Source of the DNA: Prosthecobacter debontii
GTDB lineage: Bacteria; Verrucomicrobiota; Verrucomicrobiia; Verrucomicrobiales; Akkermansiaceae
Direction: 5' to 3'
Length of the DNA stretch: 10,227 nucleotides
Assembly: GCA_945883455.1 (NCBI GenBank)
Contig: CAMCXJ010000071.1
Location: 1 to 10,227, forward strand
Below the pieces are notes generated by a model. The model did not search any database and was not told the DNA's origin. It saw only the letters and a program-made list of their open reading frames with translations. Position numbers and translations under genes: made by a program. Numbering within the stretch: the first letter of the stretch is position 1; each line of letters begins with the position of its first letter. Positions 1 to 7,540 of this stretch are shown piece after piece.

Positions 1-624
1 GTGCCCTTGTTCGTGAAAATGGAGGCCACCGCCCACCTCACATCGAATTTTGCCTACCTGCTCCTGATCTGCCTGTGCTTCCTGATCTATCCAAGCCAGC
101 ACGCTCATCCTGATTTCGGCGCGCTCACCTACTACATCATCAACATACCCATCTTCTTCTTCGCCTCAGTCTCGGTGCTACTGTTTTATCTCACCTCGCA
201 GAAAGCGCTCCGCCCGGACACATGGTGGAAGGAAATCCCTTACCTGCCTCTGCTTCTCGCACTCGGCATCGGGATGTCGATCACCAACGCGAAAGCTGTC
301 ATCGAGGCGCTTTGCAACCACCAGACCGCCTTCATCCGCACGCCGAAATACGGGGTTGAGCTGAAAAATTCGGATTGGAAAAAGAGCAGCTACAAGGCGA
401 TGAAAACCCTGACGCCGTTCGTGGAGTTCCTTTTCGGTTGTTTCTTCCTTTTCGTGGTCATTGAGGCGGCGATGCAGGGTCGCTGGTCATCCGCGATCCT
501 TTTGCTCCCATTCCCGGTCGGGTTCTTCTACACATCCACCGCCTCGTTGGCACGTATGCTGCCTTCCGTCTCCAGTCCCAAATCCGCCGAAACGCCAGCC
601 ACCAACCTTTCCGATCCACACTGA
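1..624 (+). CDS. Glycosyltransferase family 2, membrane C-terminal part (5' truncated by window edge)
   Basis: This is the C-terminal part of an integral-membrane glycosyltransferase of the cellulose-synthase-like family 2 (COG1215 type), which moves sugars from nucleotide donors at the cytoplasmic membrane. About five hydrophobic segments are visible, near residues 17-32, 43-65, 79-97, 138-158 and 163-185. Between the third and fourth lies a cytoplasmic stretch with FIRTPKYG (111-118), a motif I know from the C-terminal region of these enzymes. The opening residues (HLTSNFAYLL) match the helix that normally follows the Q-x-x-RW acceptor motif, so the catalytic domain with its DxD motifs should lie upstream of the window. 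The GTG at base 1 is therefore probably an internal codon, not the start. The L,D-transpeptidase gene begins 3 nt after the stop and is probably co-transcribed. The sugar substrate cannot be told. Confidence 0.75.
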   Translation: MPLFVKMEATAHLTSNFAYLLLICLCFLIYPSQHAHPDFGALTYYIINIPIFFFASVSVLLFYLTSQKALRPDTWWKEIPYLPLLLALGIGMSITNAKAVIEALCNHQTAFIRTPKYGVELKNSDWKKSSYKAMKTLTPFVEFLFGCFFLFVVIEAAMQGRWSSAILLLPFPVGFFYTSTASLARMLPSVSSPKSAETPATNLSDPH

Positions 625-627
625 CCC

Positions 628-1215
628 ATGAAAAGAGGTATCACCCGCCTTCTTCTCCCCCTCATTGGCATTATCCCGTTCCTTAACAGTTGCGGTCCCT
701 CCGTCGACAGCAGCAACAAGATGATCGTCAGTGTTCGTGACCAGAAAATGCTGCTTGTCCGGGACGGCCAACCGATCAAGGCCTACAAAATCTCCACTTC
801 CAAATTCGGCCTGGGTGACCAGCCCGGCTCCAACCGCACCCCGCTAGGCAGGATGAAGGTCGCGAAGAAAATCGGCTCCGGATCCCCGCCGGGCGCAGTT
901 TTCAAGAGCCGCCGCCCGACTGGCGAGGTGCTAAAGCCGAACGCACCGGGCCGTGATCCGATTGTCAGCCGTATCTTGTGGCTGGCAGGAACGGATGCAA
1001 ACAACCGCAACGCTTTCCGCCGTTACATCTACATCCACGGGACTCCTGAAATGAACCGACTCGGAACGCCCGCCTCTTACGGCTGTATCCGTATGGGATG
1101 CCGCGATATCGTGGACCTTTATGACCGCGTGGGGCAAGGCGCGGATGTCTATGTGGTGCGCGGTTCGTTACCTGCTTCAGTCGCCCCCAAAACAAACAAC
1201 ATGGTCGTCCGTTGA
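628..1215 (+). CDS. L,D-transpeptidase (YkuD/ErfK family), lipoprotein
   Basis: This is a 195-residue L,D-transpeptidase, an enzyme family that makes 3-3 cross-links in peptidoglycan or attaches proteins to it. The N-terminus has a basic start, a hydrophobic stretch and a lipobox LNSC with Cys22, so the mature protein is probably a lipid-anchored envelope protein. The YkuD domain fills most of the rest. RTPLGRMKV (70-78) is the conserved substrate-site region. The catalytic signature is HGT (His137-Thr139) followed by SYGCIRM (150-156), with Cys153 as nucleophile. No LysM or peptidoglycan-binding domain is present, and the length suits a minimal secreted enzyme. It starts 3 nt after the glycosyltransferase stop, without a visible Shine-Dalgarno site, which suggests one transcript and a shared envelope role. 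The exact reaction, cross-linking or protein attachment, cannot be read from sequence. Confidence 0.92.
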   Translation: MKRGITRLLLPLIGIIPFLNSCGPSVDSSNKMIVSVRDQKMLLVRDGQPIKAYKISTSKFGLGDQPGSNRTPLGRMKVAKKIGSGSPPGAVFKSRRPTGEVLKPNAPGRDPIVSRILWLAGTDANNRNAFRRYIYIHGTPEMNRLGTPASYGCIRMGCRDIVDLYDRVGQGADVYVVRGSLPASVAPKTNNMVVR

Positions 1216-1240
1216 GCGCGGATTTTCCGAAAACATCAGC

Positions 1241-1270
1241 TTGACACTAATATCCCACCTCCTCTAGGTT
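1241..1270 (+). promoter_or_regulatory. Putative sigma-70 promoter of rpsT
   Basis: A perfect -35 hexamer TTGACA (1241-1246) is followed after 18 bases by TAGGTT (1265-1270). The latter keeps the key T-A and final T of a -10 element but is otherwise weak. Transcription would start near 1277, about 45 bases before rpsT. An ATG at 1280 opens a 12-codon reading frame that ends at 1318, just before the rpsT start. The location between a completed operon and a ribosomal gene supports the call. Confidence 0.5.
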
Positions 1271-1322
1271 CCCGCCCCCATGAACACCCACGCGGGGCTA
1301 AACAAAACGAATTTTTAATACC

Positions 1323-1586
1323 ATGGCCAATCACAAGTCCTCAATCAAGCGCAACCGCCAGACCGTCGTCCGCACCGAGCGCAACCGCGCAGAGAAATCC
1401 CGTATGAAGACGGTCCGCAAGAAAGCCATCGCCGCGATCGGATCCGGCGACAAGGATGCTGCTGCCAAGGCTGCTTCCGAGTTCTCCTCCGTGGTGGACA
1501 AGGCCGCCAAGCGCAACCTGATCCACCCGAACAAGGCGGCGAATCTCAAGAGCAAGACCGCCAAGGCGCTTGCCGCGATCGCCTGA
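1323..1586 (+). CDS. rpsT: 30S ribosomal protein S20
   Basis: This is an 87-residue, strongly basic protein that matches bacterial S20, the primary 16S rRNA-binding protein of the small subunit. The diagnostic start MANHKSSIKRNRQ, the Lys/Arg/Ala-rich helices and the HPNKAANLKSK segment near residues 68-78 are all present, and the length is usual for the family. No Shine-Dalgarno sequence precedes the ATG. The leader is A/T-rich (bases 1300-1320), which would suit S1-assisted or otherwise non-canonical initiation. The gene appears to be its own transcription unit, with a TTGACA promoter upstream and an intrinsic terminator 44 bases after the stop. Confidence 0.97.
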   Translation: MANHKSSIKRNRQTVVRTERNRAEKSRMKTVRKKAIAAIGSGDKDAAAKAASEFSSVVDKAAKRNLIHPNKAANLKSKTAKALAAIA

Positions 1587-1629
1587 CCGGCACTCCAGGC
1601 CTCGGGGCTCAATTGCCCTAGAGATACAA

Positions 1630-1657
1630 GCGGGCCGGTCATCCGGTGCCGCTTTTT
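1630..1657 (+). terminator. Intrinsic terminator after rpsT
   Basis: The stem has an outer GCGG/CCGC and an inner CCGG/CCGG part joined by a G-U pair and a one-base bulge, with loop TCAT, and is followed directly by five T. It lies 44 bases after the rpsT stop and ends only 13 bases before the ATG of the zinc-ribbon gene. It may therefore also act as an attenuator for that gene. Confidence 0.75.
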
Positions 1658-1670
1658 CCGTGCCCGAACC

Positions 1671-1898
1671 ATGCAGACACCCCCACCCAACCGCGCGGAG
1701 ACAGCCGCGAAGATCGCCTCGAACCCCGCGAACTACAAGGTCTGCGAAGGCTGTGATTCCATTGTGGGCAAAGCCACCGCGATCTGCCCGAATTGCCATA
1801 GCTTCCGTTTTGACGCGGAGCCCCAGTCGGTGGTGACACATGCCGTCATGCTCGGTAGCCGCGAACAGCGCTCCGTTACGGCGGACGACCTCTCCTAA
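1671..1898 (+). CDS. Small zinc-ribbon protein, unknown function
   Basis: This 75-residue protein has two CxxC knuckles: Cys25-Cys28 (KVCEGCDS) and Cys39-Cys42 (AICPNCHSF), ten residues apart. That is a classic zinc-ribbon layout and should bind one zinc. The flanks are polar, with no signal peptide or membrane segment, so it is probably cytoplasmic. It could bind nucleic acid or mediate protein contacts, but I do not recognise a named family. The start follows from the ATG being the only one before the first knuckle. No Shine-Dalgarno site precedes it. The beta-CASP nuclease gene begins 61 bases after its stop on the same strand, so a joint transcript and a link to RNA metabolism are possible. 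That link is inference. The reading frame and metal site are well supported; the function is not. Confidence 0.75.
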   Translation: MQTPPPNRAETAAKIASNPANYKVCEGCDSIVGKATAICPNCHSFRFDAEPQSVVTHAVMLGSREQRSVTADDLS

Positions 1899-1942
1899 GT
1901 CGTTTCCTAACAAGCTTTTTTCGTTGCTTCGCGCGTGCGCTG

Positions 1943-1950
1943 GGAGAGGA
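1943..1950 (+). promoter_or_regulatory. Shine-Dalgarno site deciding the start of the beta-CASP nuclease
   Basis: The purine block GGAGAGGA ends 9 bases before the ATG at 1960. It is the only convincing Shine-Dalgarno sequence in the window. It fixes the start at MKLKFCGAAG rather than at the open frame that reaches back to 1840 inside the zinc-ribbon gene. Confidence 0.7.
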
Positions 1951-1959
1951 TCATTTCAT

Positions 1960-3357
1960 ATGAAACTCAAGTTTTGCGGAGCGGCGGGGACAACCACGGG
2001 CTCCCAGCACCTGCTGGAAATCAACGGCAAGCGTATCCTCCTCGATTGCGGGCTTTACCAAGGCCATCGCAAGGACGCATACGAAATCAATTGCTGGTTT
2101 CCCCACTTCGATCCGGCATCCGTCGATGTAGTGGTTCTTTCCCACGCGCACATCGACCATAGCGGCAACCTGCCGAACCTCGCCAAAAAGGGTTTCAAGG
2201 GATCGATCTTCGCTACCAACGCGACCCGTGACCTCTGCCAGATCATGCTCCGCGATTGCGCCCGCATCCAGGAAAGCGACATTGAATGGCTCAACAAGCA
2301 TCGCGTCCGCAAAGGACTCGATCCAGTGGAGCCGCTGTATGATGAAATCGATGCCGAAAAATGCCTCAGACAGTTCGTCACTATCGGATACGAACGGCCC
2401 ATTATGATCTCCGACGGGGTGGAACTCACCTTTGTTGATGCGGGGCATATCCTTGGCAGCGCCCAAGTCATCCTCGACGTCGCGGATCGATCCGACGGCA
2501 GGAAGAAGCGCTTCCTGTTTTCCGGTGATGTGGGTAGAGGAAATAACGAAGTGCTCCGCGATCCGGTGGCGGTGACGGATGTCGATTTCCTCCTGATGGA
2601 AAGCACCTATGGAGGGCGCGAGCACGACATGGCGCCGGGCATCGACGATCGCTTCGCTGATGTGATCCGGCAGGCGGTGAAACGCGGCGGAAAAATTCTG
2701 ATCCCCGCCTTCGCTGTCGAGCGGACACAGCAGATCCTCTTCTACCTAAACGATCTCCTGCTCAAGAACCAGATTCCGCACATCCCCGTCTATGTGGACA
2801 GCCCGCTGGCGGTGAGCGCCACCGAGATCTACCGCCTGCACCCGGACGCTTTCAGCGAGGAGGTGTATCACACGCTATTCGAGAAACAGAACCCGTTCGG
2901 CTTTGAGGAACTCACTCTCGTGCGTTCCGTTAAAGGCTCCAAGGAGCTCAACGACATCGAGGGCGTGGCGATCATCATTTCCGCCTCCGGCATGTGCGAG
3001 GCAGGTCGCATCCTCCACCACCTCCGCAATAACATCGAGAACCCTCACACGACCATCCTCTTCGTCGGCTACTGCGCCGAAGGGACCTTGGGCAGGAAAA
3101 TCCGGGACGGGGCGAAAGCCGTCAACATCCTCGGCGATAGCTTCCATGTCCACGCGCACATCGAAACCATCGACTCCTTCTCCGGCCACGCCGACCATTC
3201 GGAGCTGCTCGATTACTACGCTCGCATCACCGGCCCGAAGACACACACCTGGCTTGTCCACGGGGAGGCCGATTCGGCGGCGAGCCTTCAGATGGCTTTG
3301 AGTGCCAAGGACGCTTGCGTCAATGTCGGAAAACTTGGTATGGAGATCGACTTCTGA
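1960..3357 (+). CDS. Beta-CASP metallo-beta-lactamase nuclease (YSH1/COG1236 type)
   Basis: This 465-residue enzyme belongs to the metallo-beta-lactamase nucleases with a beta-CASP domain, relatives of CPSF-73 that cleave RNA with two zinc ions. The metal motifs are all there: SHAHIDHSG (His62, His64, Asp66, His67), DAGHILGS (His163) and FSGDVG (Asp190). The beta-CASP insert follows, with MESTYGGR (Glu214), IPAFAVERTQQ (248-258), DSPLAV (280-285) and SASGMCEAGRILHHL (341-355, motif B His). SFSGHADHSE (His410) and LVHGE (His434) close the active site, so the protein should be active. It lacks the long C-terminal domain of RNase J and is probably cytoplasmic. The start at 1960 is chosen because of the Shine-Dalgarno site and because homologues begin at the first beta strand. 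Its RNA target is unknown. Confidence 0.92.
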   Translation: MKLKFCGAAGTTTGSQHLLEINGKRILLDCGLYQGHRKDAYEINCWFPHFDPASVDVVVLSHAHIDHSGNLPNLAKKGFKGSIFATNATRDLCQIMLRDCARIQESDIEWLNKHRVRKGLDPVEPLYDEIDAEKCLRQFVTIGYERPIMISDGVELTFVDAGHILGSAQVILDVADRSDGRKKRFLFSGDVGRGNNEVLRDPVAVTDVDFLLMESTYGGREHDMAPGIDDRFADVIRQAVKRGGKILIPAFAVERTQQILFYLNDLLLKNQIPHIPVYVDSPLAVSATEIYRLHPDAFSEEVYHTLFEKQNPFGFEELTLVRSVKGSKELNDIEGVAIIISASGMCEAGRILHHLRNNIENPHTTILFVGYCAEGTLGRKIRDGAKAVNILGDSFHVHAHIETIDSFSGHADHSELLDYYARITGPKTHTWLVHGEADSAASLQMALSAKDACVNVGKLGMEIDF

Positions 3358-3443
3358 GCCTGTGATCGCGGGGCAAAGTCGTGCTTGATATCGAGTGCTT
3401 ACCCGAAGCAGACTCCCGCCCCTTTCTCAGTGGAAAAAACATC

Positions 3444-4385
3444 ATGTCAGCCAATCAGGAAATCCGCGTCTTCGCTCCCGCCACAGTAGCCAACGTCGCT
3501 TGCGGCTACGACGTGTTGGGCTTCGCCATCGACTCGCCGGGCGATGAAATCGTCGTACGCAACTCAAACAAGCCCGGCCTTCAAATTACCAAGATTACCG
3601 GTGACGGCGGAAAACTACCCAAGGATCCCACGCAAAACACGGCGGGTGTGGCCGCGCTCGATCTCTTGAAACACCTTGGTATGCTGGATCGCGGTATCGA
3701 GATGGAGATCCACAAGAAAATGCCCTTCGGCTCCGGTCTCGGCTCCTCCTCTGCCTCTGCGGTGGCGGGTGTCTATGCGGTCAACAAGCTCATCGGTGAG
3801 CCGCTTTCGAAACGCCAGCTGCTCCCTTTTGCGATGGCCGGTGAGGCTTCTGCGGATGGCGCGTGGCACGCGGACAACGTCGGCCCCTGCCTGCTCGGCG
3901 GTATCGTTTTCATCCGCTCCAACGAGGAACTAGACATCGCCCAGATCCCTGCACCTGCAAATCTCTGGGCCGCCGTCGTCCACCCGGATATCGAAATCCT
4001 TACCAAGGTCGCCCGTGAAATCCTGCCAAAAGAAATCCCGCTCGTGAACGCTACCCAACAGATCGGCAACCTCGGCGGCCTGATCCTCGGACTCATGCAG
4101 GAAGACTACGGTCTCATTTCCCGCTCCATCCACGACGTGATCGCCGAGCCGCGCCGCCAGAAACTCATCCCCGATTTCTACAAGGCGAAGCGCGCCGCCC
4201 TCGGTGCCGGTGCGCTTGGCTTCTCCATCTCCGGCGCCGGCCCTTCTGTCTTCGCTCTCTGTGAGGGTGAGGAAATCGCCCGCAAGGTGGGTGCCGCCGT
4301 GGAAAAAGTTTTCACCGCCATCCCCGTGAACTGCCAAGTGCATGTGTCGAAGATCAACCCACGCGGCGTGTATGTGGTAAAGTAA
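3444..4385 (+). CDS. thrB: Homoserine kinase
   Basis: This 313-residue GHMP kinase phosphorylates L-homoserine with ATP, the penultimate step of threonine synthesis in the cytoplasm. The N-terminal motif VFAPATVANVACGYDVLGFA (9-28) is typical of homoserine kinase. The ATP-binding loop is PFGSGLGSSSASAVAG (94-109). HADNVGPCLLGG (142-153) is the family signature, and SGAGPSVFAL (263-272) is the third GHMP motif. The start at 3444 is preferred over an in-frame GTG at 3381, because the extra 21 residues are unlike the family and the conserved strand begins just after 3444. Only a weak GGA lies upstream. The stop overlaps the ATG of thrC as TAATG, so the two enzymes are almost certainly made from one message with coupled translation. 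An 86-base gap separates it from the nuclease gene; I see no clear promoter there. Confidence 0.94.
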   Translation: MSANQEIRVFAPATVANVACGYDVLGFAIDSPGDEIVVRNSNKPGLQITKITGDGGKLPKDPTQNTAGVAALDLLKHLGMLDRGIEMEIHKKMPFGSGLGSSSASAVAGVYAVNKLIGEPLSKRQLLPFAMAGEASADGAWHADNVGPCLLGGIVFIRSNEELDIAQIPAPANLWAAVVHPDIEILTKVAREILPKEIPLVNATQQIGNLGGLILGLMQEDYGLISRSIHDVIAEPRRQKLIPDFYKAKRAALGAGALGFSISGAGPSVFALCEGEEIARKVGAAVEKVFTAIPVNCQVHVSKINPRGVYVVK

Positions 4386-5689
4386 TGAAATACCACTCCA
4401 CCAACAACCCCGCCCATCAGGTCGATCTCAAGGAAGCGATCCTGCGCTCGCTGCCGCCGGACAATGGGCTCTACATGCCGAACACGCTACCGGTTCTCGG
4501 TGTGGATTTCTGGGGAAAATGGCGGGATCTTTCATTCAGTGAAATCGGTTTCGCCGTAGCGGACGCGTTTTTCGGAGAGGATGTGCCAGAGGAAAAACTG
4601 CGCGAGATCGTGGATGGTACGCTGGCCTTTGATGCGCCTATCATAACCCTCGCGCCCGGCGACCATATCCTTGAGCTGTTCCATGGGCCTACGCTGGCGT
4701 TCAAGGACTTCGGCGCGCGCTTCATGGCGCGGCTAATGGCATATCTCACGCGCGGCGAAAACCGCGAGCTCACCGTCCTCGTCGCCACATCGGGGGATAC
4801 CGGCGGCGCGGTGGCATCCGCTTTCCACAAGGTCCCCGGCACACGGGTCATCATCCTGTATCCGAAGGGCAAGGTTTCTGGACTCCAAGAAAAGCAGCTC
4901 ACCGCTCTCGGCGGAAACATCACGGCGTTGGAGATCGAGGGCACCTTCGACGATTGCCAGGCGCTGGTTAAGAAAGCCTTCCTGGAGCGCGAGGTCGCTG
5001 AGCGCATGAACCTCACCTCCGCGAACTCGATCAACCTCTCCCGCCTCGTCCCGCAGAGCTTCTACTACATCCATAGTGCCCGGCAGCTTGCGGATGGAAT
5101 TGAGCCGGTCTTCGTCGTACCCTCGGGGAACTTTGGGAACCTCACCGCCGGCCTGCTCGCGAAGCAACTTGGCCTGCCCATCCGCCATTTTATCGCCGCC
5201 ACAAACCGCAACGATGTGGTGCCGGCCTATCTAGAAACCGGCACCTACACGCCGCGCCCCAGCGTCGCCACAATCTCCAACGCGATGGATGTCGGCGCAC
5301 CGTCGAACTTCGTCCGTATGTCCGCCCTTTTCGGAAACTCGTGGGATAAGTTCCGCGGCTGCGTGAGCGGCATGAGTTTCACCGACGAGGAAACGCGCGT
5401 GGCGATCCGCGAGGCAAAAGCGCTCCATGGCTACGAAGTCTGCCCACATACCGCCGTCGGCTGGCTTGCCGCGAAGAGGTGGCACGCCGCCCATCCCGGC
5501 AGCTCCACCATCACCCTAGCGACGGCCCATCCCGCGAAATTTCCGGATGTCATGGACGCGGAACTCGGCGTGGGCGCGGTGGAAATCCCCGAGCGTCTCG
5601 CCATCCTCGCCGACAAGGAAAAGGTCGCCACCAACCTGCCGAAGGATTGGGAACCGTTCCGCGACTGGCTTGCCGCCCACATCACCTGA
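4385..5689 (+). CDS. thrC: Threonine synthase
   Basis: This 434-residue PLP enzyme converts O-phosphohomoserine to threonine and follows directly on the thrB reaction. The N-terminal region MKYHSTNNPAHQVDLKEAIL and the GLYMP motif (28-32) mark the type of threonine synthase found in E. coli. The PLP-binding lysine is Lys107 in FHGPTLAFKDFGARF (99-113). ATSGDTGGAVASAF (134-147) and VPSGNFGNLTAG (245-256) are the phosphate-binding and cofactor-contact loops. The length is normal and all key residues are present. Its ATG overlaps the thrB stop by one base. The next gene converges from the other strand with only 14 bases between the stops, and I see no hairpin terminator in that gap. Confidence 0.95.
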   Translation: MKYHSTNNPAHQVDLKEAILRSLPPDNGLYMPNTLPVLGVDFWGKWRDLSFSEIGFAVADAFFGEDVPEEKLREIVDGTLAFDAPIITLAPGDHILELFHGPTLAFKDFGARFMARLMAYLTRGENRELTVLVATSGDTGGAVASAFHKVPGTRVIILYPKGKVSGLQEKQLTALGGNITALEIEGTFDDCQALVKKAFLEREVAERMNLTSANSINLSRLVPQSFYYIHSARQLADGIEPVFVVPSGNFGNLTAGLLAKQLGLPIRHFIAATNRNDVVPAYLETGTYTPRPSVATISNAMDVGAPSNFVRMSALFGNSWDKFRGCVSGMSFTDEETRVAIREAKALHGYEVCPHTAVGWLAAKRWHAAHPGSSTITLATAHPAKFPDVMDAELGVGAVEIPERLAILADKEKVATNLPKDWEPFRDWLAAHIT

Positions 5690-5703
5690 GCCTGGCCTGT
5701 CGC

Positions 5704-7428
5704 TTAGCGGAACAGCGAATCGATCCCCATCGCGGATTTCCGCAGAAACTTGGGCATGGCCTTCGGGTCGCGCGGCTTGAAGAGGCGGAAGAGGTAGCCG
5801 ATAAGGTGAAGGGTGAAGAGGTGGTCGATCACACGGTAGCCGCGTTTTTTTCGCAGCAGCAGCGAGGCGGCCCAGGAGAGTGTGCGGCGCTTCACCTTGA
5901 AAGGCTCGAAGGAGACCTTGATCCGGTAGCGCTCACGCTCGGTGGCGGGGTAGCGCTTCTTGTATTCTTTTTTCGCACCACGGATGCGCTCCGCCAGCTC
6001 CTCGTCGAAGGGCAGGAAATAGTAGCGCCGCGCGAGCATTAGCATCGCGAAGAAATCCCGCATGTGCTCGATGTCTGCCACGGGCAACTGCGCCTCCCTG
6101 GCGAGGCGGATCATTTCCGGAAAAAGGGTGGCCGCGCCCTCGCCGGAGCGCAGGGCGCGCTCGGGATCCGGGACGAAGTGGCGGAGGGTTTTGGAAACGG
6201 CGTGGTTGATAAAAAGGCAGTCCCAATACACGTTGAGAAGCGGCGGGATGCGCACGCGGCGGAAGAAAAGTTTCTGCCGCGCGAAATCCTCAATGTAGAG
6301 GAGCTGGAGGATCAGTGTGTCTGCGTGGCGCAGGAGCTGGAGGGTGGCGGGCGCACGCTCCTCGCCCACCGTTTCCACGACGGATTGCTCGACGCTTTTC
6401 CGATAGCGGAAAATGTGGATCGCGGCAGCAGTGTTGAGCCGGATCCATGTGTCCGGGTGCTTGTTTCCCGGCAGGAAGGCGAGCCGCCGGAAGCGGTGCC
6501 ACCCGCCCGTCTGGCACCAGACGGAGATGCCCGCCATGTTCTCCGCTGTCTCCAGCTCCCGCGCGAAAGCCTCGCACGCGCTGCCGATGTAGGACGGGTA
6601 TTCGCCTGCGCCCTCGTACTCGCGCCGCGCCTGCAGCTCGATGATCTTGCGCTGCTTTACCCGGAAGAAGGCCTTGTTGAGCGGAATGTGCCGGAAGAAA
6701 TCGCTCTCGCCATGTTTCATGGAGACGATGAAATTCGCAGAGTCCATGCCCTCCAGCGTCTCCGCCAGCGTGCCGCGGTGCCAGATGAGATCGCCGATAT
6801 GGTGTGCGCCCACCGTCCACGTCCGCAGGATCATCGTTTTTCCCCGTGAGTCGAAGGCAGGCATAAGTTTCCGCAAAAGGCGGTTCGTCTCCCTCGGGTC
6901 GCGCAGGTGGAGGCGGGTGCGTATCGGGTCTTTCACGTCGTTGCCATCGCTCTCGCCGATGCGGAGGATGAGGCCAGAGAGCTGGGGAAAATCGTCGAGG
7001 ATGCCTTCCACCAAGGATAGGTAGTAATCCTCCAGCTTCGCGGTGTCGCTTCCGAAGGCCGCGTCGAGCGCCGGGGTCAGCGGTAGGATATCGGAGGTGA
7101 GAAAAACCTTCAGTCCGAACTCATCTACCAGTATGTCGAAGAGCCGTGCGAAGCGTTTCCGGAACACCGCGATGTCTGCCGCAATTCCTGCCTCGTGCAG
7201 CGGGTGGGTGGCGAGGTGCGCGAGGTCATCGAGCGTGACGGCATTGTAACCCAGTGCCGAGACCTCCGCCGCGAAGGCACGTATGTCAGCCTCGATCTCC
7301 GCCCACTGAGCCTCCAGTCCCTCGCCGGAGGTTTTCAGGTGGATGAAAGGGATTTTCGACCAGTTAATCCGTTGCTTCGCGTAGCCCCGGAAAAACGGGC
7401 CGATGGCATCGATGAGGAAAAGCTCCAT
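5704..7428 (-). CDS. Uncharacterised GH67-like (alpha-glucuronidase-like) TIM-barrel protein
   Basis: This is a 574-residue protein with no signal peptide, so probably cytoplasmic. Strand-helix alternation over residues 25-330 suggests a TIM barrel. From memory of family 67 alpha-glucuronidases, several segments match in order: RGYA (14-17) at the barrel start; LILRIGESDG (153-162, Glu159 in the acid position); IVSMKHGESDFF (234-245, Asp243), like the IVQIKNGPxDF motif; ELQARREYEG (264-273, Glu270), like EFQITQEYLG; and NMAGISVW with GGWHRFRRLAF further on. The Asp-to-Glu distance of 27 is close to the family's. The N-terminal domain of that family is missing: an in-frame stop at 7477-7479 with no start between rules out a longer form. 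The C-terminal third (about 335-574) is helical and very basic near 484-531. No xylan or uronate genes are nearby, so the substrate is open. The gene is sure; the enzyme class is an inference. Confidence 0.85.
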   Translation of the reverse strand: MELFLIDAIGPFFRGYAKQRINWSKIPFIHLKTSGEGLEAQWAEIEADIRAFAAEVSALGYNAVTLDDLAHLATHPLHEAGIAADIAVFRKRFARLFDILVDEFGLKVFLTSDILPLTPALDAAFGSDTAKLEDYYLSLVEGILDDFPQLSGLILRIGESDGNDVKDPIRTRLHLRDPRETNRLLRKLMPAFDSRGKTMILRTWTVGAHHIGDLIWHRGTLAETLEGMDSANFIVSMKHGESDFFRHIPLNKAFFRVKQRKIIELQARREYEGAGEYPSYIGSACEAFARELETAENMAGISVWCQTGGWHRFRRLAFLPGNKHPDTWIRLNTAAAIHIFRYRKSVEQSVVETVGEERAPATLQLLRHADTLILQLLYIEDFARQKLFFRRVRIPPLLNVYWDCLFINHAVSKTLRHFVPDPERALRSGEGAATLFPEMIRLAREAQLPVADIEHMRDFFAMLMLARRYYFLPFDEELAERIRGAKKEYKKRYPATERERYRIKVSFEPFKVKRRTLSWAASLLLRKKRGYRVIDHLFTLHLIGYLFRLFKPRDPKAMPKFLRKSAMGIDSLFR

Positions 7429-7510
7429 GAGGTCGTTGCTGTGGATAGGCGGGAAAGCGTCTGTTGGGGAGCGGCGCTAGGTGACGGGGTTGTCACATGC
7501 GAAAGCACGA

Positions 7511-7540
7511 GGGGGGAGTGGGGGAGTGGGGGAAAATGGG
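7511..7540 (+). other. G-run tract, putative G-quadruplex
   Basis: Four G runs of 6, 5, 5 and 3 bases are separated by AGT, AGT and AAAAT. This fits the usual quadruplex pattern with short loops. The G-rich strand is the template strand for the minus-strand GH67-like gene, so that gene's leader RNA would be C-rich. A further pair of five-G runs lies at 7570-7580. Confidence 0.5.

Noticed and set aside
1341..1913. Long antisense reading frame opposite rpsT and the zinc-ribbon gene
   Set aside because: It is a by-product of GC-rich coding sequence on the plus strand; its translation has no recognisable domain and covers two well-supported genes.
1840..1959. N-terminal extension of the beta-CASP nuclease by 40 residues
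   Set aside because: It overlaps the zinc-ribbon gene, looks unlike the family, and a Shine-Dalgarno site marks the ATG at 1960.
3381..3443. Upstream GTG start for homoserine kinase
   Set aside because: The extra 21 residues do not resemble the family, whose conserved first strand starts just after the ATG at 3444.
5479..6042. Plus-strand frame running across the thrC end into the convergent gene
   Set aside because: It overlaps two real genes in another frame and shows no domain.
6064..6849. Plus-strand frame of 261 codons opposite the GH67-like gene
   Set aside because: Low-complexity composition without motifs; the minus-strand frame is far longer and has coherent family-like segments.
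7511..7540. CRISPR-like or tandem repeat array
   Set aside because: Only two to three short G-rich units without spacers; no cas genes nearby.
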